A stretch of 29,891 nt of DNA from an uncultured Methanomicrobiales archaeon (GTDB lineage: Archaea > Thermoplasmatota > Thermoplasmata > Methanomassiliicoccales > Methanomethylophilaceae), in NCBI GenBank assembly GCA_937892275.1, contig CALAVG010000163.1, forward strand, positions 1-29,891. Direction: 5' to 3'. The position numbers and the translations under genes were made by a program. The first letter of the stretch is position 1; the number at the start of each line of letters is the position of its first letter. This document shows positions 15,433-20,971 of this stretch, one piece after another. The notes beneath the pieces are model-generated. The model had not been told where the DNA came from. It did no database searches and saw only the letters and a list, made by a program, of their open reading frames with translations.

Positions 15433-16214
15433 CAGCCCACGAGGTATTCGCTCGCTTTCATGTCGAGATAATCGGTCAGACGGTTATCGGCCTCGACCGG
15501 GCGCGTGTAGCAGAGATTAATCTCTCTTCCGTTGACAGTGATGACACCGCCGTCGCTGTACGGCGGGATGCCGAGCTGCTCTGGGATCTCATCTCCAAGG
15601 TGGAGTCCCATCGCTATGAATAGAGGTATCGCGATGATCCTCTTGACTCCCTCCTTCTCCAGGGAATCAAGAGTGTCCTTGATGGAGGGTTCGCAGAACT
15701 CATTGAAGGTGTATCTTGTGTGGGAAAATCCTAATGACCTGAGCCTCTCTGCGTTGATCCTGATCGTGCGCATATTGGCCAGCGAAGGATGTCTCGTGCC
15801 ATGACCGATGATCATGATCCCGCAGTCCCTGTCGCCCTTCACATCCGCGATCTTGTCGCAGAGGATGTGGGCGAGTACCATATCCATGCCGAAGGCAGGT
15901 GCGATGCATACCGAGACCTTCTTCCCTTTGACCGTGAGTTCGGACATGTCCGAGGCCATTCCGAGCTTTTCGGGGATCAGCTCCTTTGTCAGACTTCCTT
16001 CCGCGATATAATAAGGGAGGATGACGACGTTGTCCACGCCCGCATCGACAAGCCTCTCGAGTGCTTCAGGTATCGTAGGACTACTGACCCTGAAGTAACC
16101 GATTTCCACATGTTCCCAGCCTCTGGCGATTAACCTTGCCGCCTGTTTCTGCAGGATCTCTTCAAGATTTCCTTTTCTGGTACCGTACCCTGCTATCATG
16201 ATTCCGTTCGTCAT
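15432..16214 (-). CDS. cfbA: Two-domain sirohydrochlorin nickel/cobalt chelatase, copy 2
   Basis: A 260-residue paralog of the copy at 13839, first gene of the cfb operon. Its C-terminal half has the metal histidines H138 (GHGTR) and H204 (IAMGLHLG); the N-terminal half is altered in the same way (GYGTR at 9-13 and PYYIAEGSL). The two copies share domain order and decay pattern, so a duplication after the fusion is likely. They may differ in metal preference (nickel against cobalt) or form a mixed complex. The open frame can be extended to TTG 16241, but that would overlap the palindrome at 16241-16259, and ATG 16214 gives the expected MTNGIMIAGYGTR. An AAGGTC stretch lies 9-14 nt upstream. 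Confidence 0.88.
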   Translation of the reverse strand: MTNGIMIAGYGTRKGNLEEILQKQAARLIARGWEHVEIGYFRVSSPTIPEALERLVDAGVDNVVILPYYIAEGSLTKELIPEKLGMASDMSELTVKGKKVSVCIAPAFGMDMVLAHILCDKIADVKGDRDCGIMIIGHGTRHPSLANMRTIRINAERLRSLGFSHTRYTFNEFCEPSIKDTLDSLEKEGVKRIIAIPLFIAMGLHLGDEIPEQLGIPPYSDGGVITVNGREINLCYTRPVEADNRLTDYLDMKASEYLVG

Positions 16215-16371
16215 CTGTCCGACCTTCTGAATGTTCGGCAATAATACCTATCGTATTATAAACTTAATTTCTTCGTGTTACTATTTATGTTATTAAAATT
16301 CAATTAGTAATACTATGCCTCGAATATGTTAAATATATCAATTGTATTCAATTGAATTGAACACAACCGAG
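16215..16371. promoter_or_regulatory. cfb operon and ferritin-like control region with GTRTTAY sites
   Basis: The minus-strand TATA for the cfb operon is GTTTATAATA near 16263-16254. A perfect inverted repeat, ATAATAC-CTATC-GTATTAT at 16241-16259, overlaps it and is placed to repress the operon. Further copies of the same GTRTTAY half-site occur as GTGTTAC at 16275-16281 (plus) and as GTAATAC at 16307-16313, which reads GTATTAC on the minus strand. The plus-strand TATA for the ferritin-like gene, TTAAATATA, is at 16329-16337. The region is strikingly AT-rich. Confidence 0.5.
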
Positions 16372-16380
16372 ATGGTACAA

Positions 16381-16839
16381 ATGGCAACGAAAGAAGAAAT
16401 CATTGCAGGCCTGAACATGATCGTAACCGACCTCTCACAGCAGGCAGACGGACACATGATCGTCTCCAGGTACATGGCAGCAGCAGGATACAACAAACTC
16501 GCAGACAAGTACGCAGAGCACGCAGAGGAAGAGAGGGGCTACGTCATCCAGTGCATCGACAGAATCCTTGACCTCGGCGGATGCGTCAAGAACGAGGCAA
16601 AAGCTGAGAAACCCGTCTCCAACGACCCTATCGAATGGATCAAGATTGACCTTCAGATCTCCAAGGACGGACTCGCAGCACTCAAGCAGCTCACCGATGC
16701 TGCACACGGAGACTACGCTACCTACAAGATCCTCGTGGACTACTACAACGACGAGGAAGAGGACATGTACTGGGCAGAGCAGCAGCTCGAACTGATCGAG
16801 AAGATCGGTGTGCAGAACTGGCTCGTCCAGCAGCTCTGA
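16381..16839 (+). CDS. Bacterioferritin-like four-helix protein lacking diiron ligands
   Basis: A 152-residue protein whose C-terminus (WAEQQLELIEKIG and NWL near the end) and the IDRILDLGG segment match bacterioferritins. By comparison with the Bfr pattern from memory, the ferroxidase ligands are mostly changed: E18 to D17, H54 to Y54, E94 to S94 and H130 to D127; E51 alone is kept. It may be a structural, DNA-protecting or partner protein rather than an iron oxidase. Codons are strongly biased (GCA, ATC, AAC, GAG), suggesting high expression. The frame opens at a TTG at 16342, but ATG 16381 (MATKEE) or 16372 (MVQMAT) is better placed after the TATA box. A hairpin terminator follows. Confidence 0.8.
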   Translation: MATKEEIIAGLNMIVTDLSQQADGHMIVSRYMAAAGYNKLADKYAEHAEEERGYVIQCIDRILDLGGCVKNEAKAEKPVSNDPIEWIKIDLQISKDGLAALKQLTDAAHGDYATYKILVDYYNDEEEDMYWAEQQLELIEKIGVQNWLVQQL

Positions 16840-16850
16840 TAATCATAACA

Positions 16851-16870
16851 AGGGAGGGGAAACCCTCCCT
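16851..16870 (+). terminator. Perfect 8-bp hairpin with GAAA loop
   Basis: AGGGAGGG at 16851-16858 pairs with CCCTCCCT at 16863-16870 around a GAAA tetraloop (GNRA type). It lies 12 nt after the ferritin-like stop. There is no U-run, so it may stabilise the mRNA end as well as, or rather than, terminate. Confidence 0.6.
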
Positions 16871-16920
16871 AAAACGTTTACAAATCACAAACGGTGTACA
16901 CCAATACCGGCTGCAAAGAG

Positions 16921-17838
16921 TCAACAGGCCGGCACTGGTGCCGACAATCGTATCTGGATAATACCAAGTTCCGGTAATTCCAAATTCTGTGTCCTTTCCG
17001 ATCTGATGTAGAATGCGGTCCTTTTCGCACCGATGCCCATCGTAAGGATCTTTCCGTCGGTTTCAAGGATATCGAATATCGATCTTACCCTGTGGACGGA
17101 CATCATTAGCTGTCTCGATATCTCCAATACGTTCCCGTTGCGGTTAACACGCAGATACTCGAGAACTATATCGGTCCCCTGAGTGACGGTCTTAGCGGTA
17201 TTATCGAGAGAGGGGAGCTGTATGCTGAAGTCGTCGCTGCCGCTTATCACCACAGGGATGAGTCCCGAGGTGCAGTAGCATCCTCTTATCAATCCCATCC
17301 CCCTGCCGATCATCTTCGCATAACCTAGATTCTGGAGGAGCATCGATGTCTTCGCGTTCCTGGGAACTGTCGAATACATCCGGTCCATTTCTGGTCTCTC
17401 CTTCACGCCCCCGGGTGATCTTATGGTCATCAGGTCCTCTGTGTACTCGATGACGATGTCCTGTCCGAGCGAGGGGTCGAAATGCATCACGGCATTGACC
17501 AGCGATTCCTGTATCGCTGTTCCCGGGAAGCGCTTGAATTTGGCGACCTTCGATTCGAGACTGACGAATGGTGTCGTCTCCTTGATGTCCAACAGGCATT
17601 CGCGCATTTGGATGACGAGGGGTCCGAAGTAGATATGCTCTTTATTCCCTGCCTTCACGGTTATGTGCCAAGGGCACTGATCCGCAAGCATTAGTGCGAA
17701 GTTGTTGTAGATCTTCGATCTTGCGTACACCCCGTCCGGGAGTGAGCTCTCACCCCAGTATTTCCTAGCGAAGTCGCGATAGGTCTTGAAGGTCATTTTC
17801 TGTCTGTCTGCCGGTAGGTCCTCGAATGGTATGGACAT
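16921..17838 (-). CDS. AlbA/HATPase_c_4-type ATP-binding regulator-like protein
   Basis: A 305-residue protein of the family formerly labelled ATP-dependent DNA helicase RecG-related, that is, AlbA_2 (Schlafen-like) plus HATPase_c_4 plus a winged helix. Residues 1-60 (IPFEDLPADRQ, YNNFALMLADQC) correspond to the end of the AlbA_2 domain. The middle has GTAIQESLVNAVMHFD and SPGGVKE, the conserved HATPase_c_4 box, then RNAKTSMLLQNLGYAKMIGRGMG. The C-terminus is a winged-helix segment (VLEYLRVNRNG, SVHRVRSIFDIL). The usual N-terminal 100 residues of AlbA_2 are missing. A TATA-like TATAATTC about 25 nt upstream of ATG 17838 suggests the short form is natural. Likely a nucleotide-responsive regulator; targets unknown. 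Confidence 0.75.
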   Translation of the reverse strand: MSIPFEDLPADRQKMTFKTYRDFARKYWGESSLPDGVYARSKIYNNFALMLADQCPWHITVKAGNKEHIYFGPLVIQMRECLLDIKETTPFVSLESKVAKFKRFPGTAIQESLVNAVMHFDPSLGQDIVIEYTEDLMTIRSPGGVKERPEMDRMYSTVPRNAKTSMLLQNLGYAKMIGRGMGLIRGCYCTSGLIPVVISGSDDFSIQLPSLDNTAKTVTQGTDIVLEYLRVNRNGNVLEISRQLMMSVHRVRSIFDILETDGKILTMGIGAKRTAFYIRSERTQNLELPELGIIQIRLSAPVPAC

Positions 17839-17972
17839 AGGTCTGCCGACCCCAGGTCGTTATTTGAATTATAGTTAGAGGTTTAACAATATTATATTTG
17901 CATAACAATTTGTAACAAAAAAGTTAACAGATAAATAATAGCCAAACACATCCCATATCCAGGTGATAAAGA
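17839..17972. promoter_or_regulatory. Divergent AT-rich promoter region
   Basis: No gene is seen in these 134 bp. The minus side has CTATAATTC near 17870-17862 for the AlbA-like gene. The plus side has ATTATATTT near 17889-17897 and AAATAATAG near 17933-17941, either of which could serve the flavin split-barrel gene. AGGTGA at 17961-17966 is its ribosome site. Confidence 0.45.
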
Positions 17973-18371
17973 ATGGCAGGTATACCCACAGAAATTATCG
18001 ACCTCGTGAACGCAAAAGAGTCAACGAAGCTCCTCGTGACAGCTTCTTCCGAGGGCCAGCCCCACGCTATCGTCTGCGGAAGTATCTTCGTAACCCCTGA
18101 CGGAAAGGCAGGAGTCGGAGAAATCCTCATGAAGAGGGCAGCGAAGAACCTGAAGGACACCGGCAAGGCGGCACTCTCCATCTCTGCAGGACCCAAGGCA
18201 TACGAGCTGATCCTCAAGAACCCCGCACGCGCGGACAGCGGTCCCATTTTCGAGGATATGAAAGCCAAGATGGCACAGGCAAATCTCCCCTGTTTCGCAG
18301 TTTGGACATTCGACGTCGCAGAGATCTGGGACGAGGGTGCCGGACCCAACGCAGGAACCAAGATCTGCTGA
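17973..18371 (+). CDS. Pyridoxamine 5'-phosphate oxidase-like flavin split-barrel protein
   Basis: A 132-residue member of the PNPOx-like FMN-binding split-barrel family. Visible marks are the N-terminal helix IIDLVNAKESTKLLVTAS, the strand pair SEGQPHAIVCGSIFV (the PNPOx-like QPHA region) and the NLKDTGKAALSIS stretch, where FMN phosphate contacts normally sit. It lacks the C-terminal dimerisation part of true PNPOx, so it is probably a redox or cofactor-binding protein of unknown substrate, not a vitamin B6 enzyme. Codons are highly biased, as in the ferritin-like gene, suggesting high expression. AGGTGA precedes the ATG by 6 nt and a hairpin-plus-U terminator follows. Confidence 0.85.
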   Translation: MAGIPTEIIDLVNAKESTKLLVTASSEGQPHAIVCGSIFVTPDGKAGVGEILMKRAAKNLKDTGKAALSISAGPKAYELILKNPARADSGPIFEDMKAKMAQANLPCFAVWTFDVAEIWDEGAGPNAGTKIC

Positions 18372-18380
18372 TGACAATAC

Positions 18381-18404
18381 GGTCCCTCCAGGGACCCTTT
18401 TTAT
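18381..18404 (+). terminator. Intrinsic-type terminator
   Basis: GGTCCC at 18381-18386 pairs with GGGACC at 18391-18396 across a TCCA loop, followed by CTTTTTAT. This looks like a true hairpin/U-run stop signal after the split-barrel gene. Confidence 0.7.
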
Positions 18405-18427
18405 CTTTGTTCCAACATTACATTATC

Positions 18428-19054
18428 ATGTCAGTTCTTGAAGAATACCTGCCGGAATGGTTCTTCGAGTACCTTTCACCCATTGTCCTCATCGCAGGAG
18501 GAATAATGGCGCTTCTGATCGTGTTCCTTTACCTGAAGGACAAGGATTCCGCCTGGTACAAGCTTGCGGTCACGGTCGGAGTTGTGATGGGTGCACTCAT
18601 TGCCGTCTTGGCGGTCGTAGAAGGGTATCATGCACAGACGTACACTCTGATCCTCATAGCCGTAGCGGCCTTCACATTGATCATAAGGCCGTTCCGCGAG
18701 GTACACATCGCAGTCATCATCGGACTATTCGTAATGGTCCTGGTATACATAGTGCTCGGAAGGCTCAACGGTCAGGAGGTCGGAGGAGTCGATCTCACCG
18801 TCCTGGCGGAGGGCTGGCCGAGGATACTCATCGCATTCGTTGCCGGTTCCATAGTATTCGGAATGCTGAGGTTCGCAGAGGCCATCGTGAAGCTCTTCGG
18901 AGGAATATTCAACTTCTGGCCCATCCTGTTCATACTCGGAATCATCTGTATCGCGGAGGCCGTCTGCATGATGCTGGGTTATGGATCCATATTCGACTAC
19001 ATCAGGGACATCCCATGGCCTAAACCGGAAGATATACCGGTTCCGAAGTTATGA
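18428..19054 (+). CDS. Multi-pass membrane protein of unknown function
   Basis: A 208-residue hydrophobic protein with about six predicted helices (near residues 14-34, 44-63, 67-84, 88-108, 120-143 and 156-180), short charged loops and a Pro-rich cytoplasmic or external tail (PWPKPEDIPVPKL). The frame is open back to 18302, inside the preceding gene, but ATG 18428 (MSVLEEYLPEW) follows the terminator hairpin and is the sensible start. I recognise no family; no transporter signature or catalytic residues stand out. Single gene, with tRNA-Arg starting about 110 nt downstream. Confidence 0.75.
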   Translation: MSVLEEYLPEWFFEYLSPIVLIAGGIMALLIVFLYLKDKDSAWYKLAVTVGVVMGALIAVLAVVEGYHAQTYTLILIAVAAFTLIIRPFREVHIAVIIGLFVMVLVYIVLGRLNGQEVGGVDLTVLAEGWPRILIAFVAGSIVFGMLRFAEAIVKLFGGIFNFWPILFILGIICIAEAVCMMLGYGSIFDYIRDIPWPKPEDIPVPKL

Positions 19055-19131
19055 GGTGTTAAACAATTTGCAAGGCTATCATCCAGCATCTCCAAAATCG
19101 TGAACTGAAGCTAAATTTGAGGGCAACAACC

Positions 19132-19140
19132 TTTAAATTA
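19132..19140 (+). promoter_or_regulatory. TATA box of the tRNA-Arg gene
   Basis: TTTAAATTA lies 25-33 nt before the tRNA 5' end at 19165, the expected spacing for an archaeal stable-RNA promoter. Confidence 0.6.
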
Positions 19141-19164
19141 TAGTAGCCGATGGAGGGGAAGAGT

Positions 19165-19239
19165 GGGCTCGTGGCTTAGCCAGGATATAGCGCTGGCCTT
19201 CTAAGCCAGACGCCTCGGGTTCGAATCCCGACGGGCCCG
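19165..19239 (+). tRNA. tRNA-Arg (anticodon UCU)
   Basis: The acceptor stem GGGCTCG/CGGGCCC pairs over all seven positions (one G-T pair). The anticodon stem CTGGC/GCCAG encloses the loop CTTCTAA with anticodon TCT, reading AGA codons. The T arm contains GGGTTCGAATCCC. The discriminator is G and CCA is not encoded. No intron. Confidence 0.95.
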
Positions 19240-19284
19240 CCTGGATGCATCACCTAATGATGACAAATCCAAGGGAGAATCGAA

Positions 19285-19392
19285 ATGAAGAGAGGCTCAC
19301 GCGCCTGGAAGAAACGCGGTAACCAGCGTTGGAAATGGCGCAAAAAGAAAATGAGAAGAAGAAAGAAAGAAGCGAAGATGCGTAAGCAGTGA
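19285..19392 (+). CDS. rpl41e: Ribosomal protein eL41 (35 residues)
   Basis: A 35-residue, extremely basic peptide. Residues 15-35, including WKWRKKKMRRRKKEAKMR, line up with eL41 (KWRKKRMRRLKRKRRKMR pattern in eukaryotes), with an extra 12-residue N-terminus (MKRGSRAWKKRG). eL41 bridges the two ribosomal subunits. A strong AAGGGAGA ribosome site lies 7-14 nt before the ATG. It sits between tRNA-Arg and tRNA-Trp, possibly cotranscribed with them. It is short enough to be missed by gene finders. Confidence 0.8.
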   Translation: MKRGSRAWKKRGNQRWKWRKKKMRRRKKEAKMRKQ

Positions 19393-19455
19393 TTTGCATT
19401 TGCATCATCACTCTCCAGGGGGTATAGGCTAACCTGGCAGACTGGCGGGCTCCAG

Positions 19456-19553
19456 TTATTGAGCGTGATTGTAAATGGGTTTGCTGACAGTTGATGATTA
19501 ACTGGAGCGATGACTCATTGATTCCGCGGGAGGTAGCTCCTCCCGTAGTGGAA
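19456..19553 (+). other. tRNA-Trp intron
   Basis: 98 nt between anticodon positions 37 and 38. The 5' half holds a box C/D guide RNA (19460-19517). The 3' half has a 7-bp hairpin, CGGGAGG at 19527-19533 with CCTCCCG at 19539-19545 around TAGCT. Archaeal splicing endonuclease would release it, and such introns can circularise. Confidence 0.85.
19465..19513 (+). ncRNA. Box C/D methylation guide RNA inside the tRNA-Trp intron
   Basis: Order and spacing are canonical: box C GTGATTG 19465-19471, 12-nt guide, box D' CTGA 19484-19487, 3-nt spacer, box C' TTGATGA 19491-19497, 12-nt guide, box D ATGA 19510-19513. TGAG 19460-19463 and CTCA 19514-19517 close the terminal stem. The D guide AACTGGAGC (19500-19508) is a perfect complement of the anticodon region GCTCCAGTT. 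By the N+5 rule it targets C34 (19452). The D' guide GGGTTT (19477-19482) pairs with AAACCC (19552-19557) and targets position 39 (C19555). This is the arrangement known for archaeal pre-tRNA-Trp, which guides 2'-O-methylation at 34 and 39. Box C and D are each one or two bases off consensus. Confidence 0.85.
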
Positions 19554-19615
19554 ACCCGCTGACGGGGGTTCAAATCCCTCTGCCCCCACTCACGCATCTT
19601 TGTTGCTTCTTCTTT

Positions 19616-19631
19616 GGCACCTTCGGGTGCC
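19616..19631 (+). terminator. UUCG-capped hairpin after tRNA-Trp
   Basis: GGCACC at 19616-19621 pairs with GGTGCC at 19626-19631 around TTCG. The stretch before it (19597-19615) is T-rich and could itself stop tRNA transcription. Confidence 0.5.
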
Positions 19632-19683
19632 GATTAACCTTCTTCCCGTTCATCGGATTTTCTAATGATTCAGGATAGATACT

Positions 19684-20655
19684 ATGAAGGCTGGGATGTT
19701 CGCTGTTCTCGCAGTATTGGTGGTCGTTCTGTCCGGTCTCGGCTGCGCCTTCGCGGATTCTCATGGCCATAAGGACATCGGTGTCGCTTGGCGCGGGGTC
19801 GATGCGGAATCATACGTCTACACACTGAGGGCCATAGAGGTAGCAGGCGGTAATGTCGTCGAAATGGATCAAATAATCTGTTATGATCTCGAATACGATA
19901 GCGGAGGGAATCTGATTTCAGGTGTGGATGAAAATGGGATCTTGACTGAGGAAGCTGCTGATATTGTGAAGAACGGCACTTGGCAAAACTCGAACGTCGT
20001 AGATGTCGTAGGCGATTTGACGACCATAGTTTTCACAGGCGGGGAGGATATCTGCCCCTCGTTCTACAAGGATCCTCAGGAATGGCATGGTATCGAAGAG
20101 GATAAGGCATATAATGCAAAGAGGGATGTTTCGGACTATCTTCTCATGTCATACTGTCTGGACAACAATATCAACGTGCTGGCGATATGCAGAGGAATGC
20201 AGATGCTCTCCGTTGTCTCTGGAGCAAGTATGGTCCAGGATCTCTCGCAGTATTTCGAAGATATGGGTATCGAGTATCATTATGAGCATAGGAATCAGGC
20301 ACCATATCCAGGAGGATACAGGGATTATGCGCCACATGAGGTCATAATCGAAGAGGGTTCACTTCTTTATGAAACAGCAGGCACCACAGCCCTTTACGGA
20401 TGCCCGTCATGGCATCATCAGGCCGTCAAGAGTGTAGAGGGAACGAATCTTTCAGTTACCGCTTCAACAATCACAGAAGGCGTGCCTATCATCGAAGCGG
20501 TGGAAAGGGTGGATAAGACGTTCATCCTCGGGATCCAATATCATCCGGAGGCCGCTGTCTGTAAGCATTTGGATCACGCGGGTAATGAGAACAATTTCAT
20601 GAATTATCGCACTGCCATTTCGGTGTTCTACTACATTGTGAACGAACTTGACTGA
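19684..20655 (+). CDS. Exported peptidase C26 / gamma-glutamyl hydrolase-like protein
   Basis: A 323-residue class I glutamine-amidotransferase-fold protein of the peptidase C26 (PuuD/gamma-glutamyl-GABA hydrolase) group. The N-terminus is a signal peptide: MKAGMF, a hydrophobic core at about 5-20, and LGCAFADS, with a Cys that could also be a lipobox. Catalytic residues are visible: nucleophile C169 in ICRGMQM, H287 and E289 in IQYHPEA. The oxyanion region is FTGGEDICPS. Most relatives are cytoplasmic; export suggests hydrolysis of gamma-glutamyl compounds outside the cell. Codons have more A/T in third position than neighbours, and the gene lies just downstream of tRNA-Trp, so horizontal gain is possible. 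Start ATG 19684; no good ribosome site is visible. Confidence 0.88.
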   Translation: MKAGMFAVLAVLVVVLSGLGCAFADSHGHKDIGVAWRGVDAESYVYTLRAIEVAGGNVVEMDQIICYDLEYDSGGNLISGVDENGILTEEAADIVKNGTWQNSNVVDVVGDLTTIVFTGGEDICPSFYKDPQEWHGIEEDKAYNAKRDVSDYLLMSYCLDNNINVLAICRGMQMLSVVSGASMVQDLSQYFEDMGIEYHYEHRNQAPYPGGYRDYAPHEVIIEEGSLLYETAGTTALYGCPSWHHQAVKSVEGTNLSVTASTITEGVPIIEAVERVDKTFILGIQYHPEAAVCKHLDHAGNENNFMNYRTAISVFYYIVNELD

Positions 20656-20726
20656 TTTTTTCATTTGCGTGTTATACCCATACCCCCAAATGGTATGATA
20701 TATTGAACCGAAAGGAGGTTAAGCAA

Positions 20727-20969
20727 ATGATAGGAAAGACGATAGGAATGCTGCTGATCATGACAGCTTCGATAGTAGTGCTGCCCATACAGGTGGCAAT
20801 GTTGGTTAGCAGGAGCCGCGAGTTCAGAGGCTCTACATACCTCAGCAATCTCGCTGTCGCCACAGAGTTCTGCAACTGGCTTGCAGAAAGGCAAGTAACC
20901 ACAGTCACTGATGAACCAGACAAAAGTACCGAAAGGACGGGGCGCTCATACACCCCGGTCTTCTCGTAA
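20727..20969 (+). CDS. Small single-pass membrane protein
   Basis: An 80-residue protein with one hydrophobic helix at about 6-31 and a polar, Thr/Ser/Arg-rich tail. A near-perfect ribosome site, AAAGGAGGTTA, sits 6-16 nt before ATG 20727, much stronger than at most genes here. TATGATATA at about 20694-20702 may be the TATA box. The frame opens at TTG 20703, but the ribosome site lies inside that extension. No family recognised. It is convergent with the UPF0210 gene, 2 nt apart. Confidence 0.6.
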   Translation: MIGKTIGMLLIMTASIVVLPIQVAMLVSRSREFRGSTYLSNLAVATEFCNWLAERQVTTVTDEPDKSTERTGRSYTPVFS

Positions 20970-20971
20970 GA

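Larger units (their letters stand above)
19418..19588 (+). tRNA. tRNA-Trp (anticodon CCA), with 98-nt intron
   Basis: The 5' exon is 19418-19455 and the 3' exon 19554-19588. Acceptor stem GGGGGTA pairs with TGCCCCC; discriminator A. The anticodon stem GCGGG (19445-19449) pairs with CCCGC (19555-19559) only after removing the intron, giving the loop C-T-CCA-G-A. The T arm is GGGGGTTCAAATCCCTC-like. The intron sits after position 37, as in most archaeal tRNA-Trp genes. A bulge-helix-bulge splice site can be drawn, though one pair of its central helix mismatches, so the exact junction could shift by one base. Confidence 0.93.

Noticed and set aside
16214..16241. TTG start at 16241 for the first cfbA copy
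   Set aside because: It touches the palindrome and TATA area; ATG 16214 gives the family N-terminus.
20661..20953. Minus-strand frames opposite the 80-residue membrane protein
   Set aside because: The plus frame has a near-perfect ribosome site and a hydrophobic helix; the minus frames have neither.
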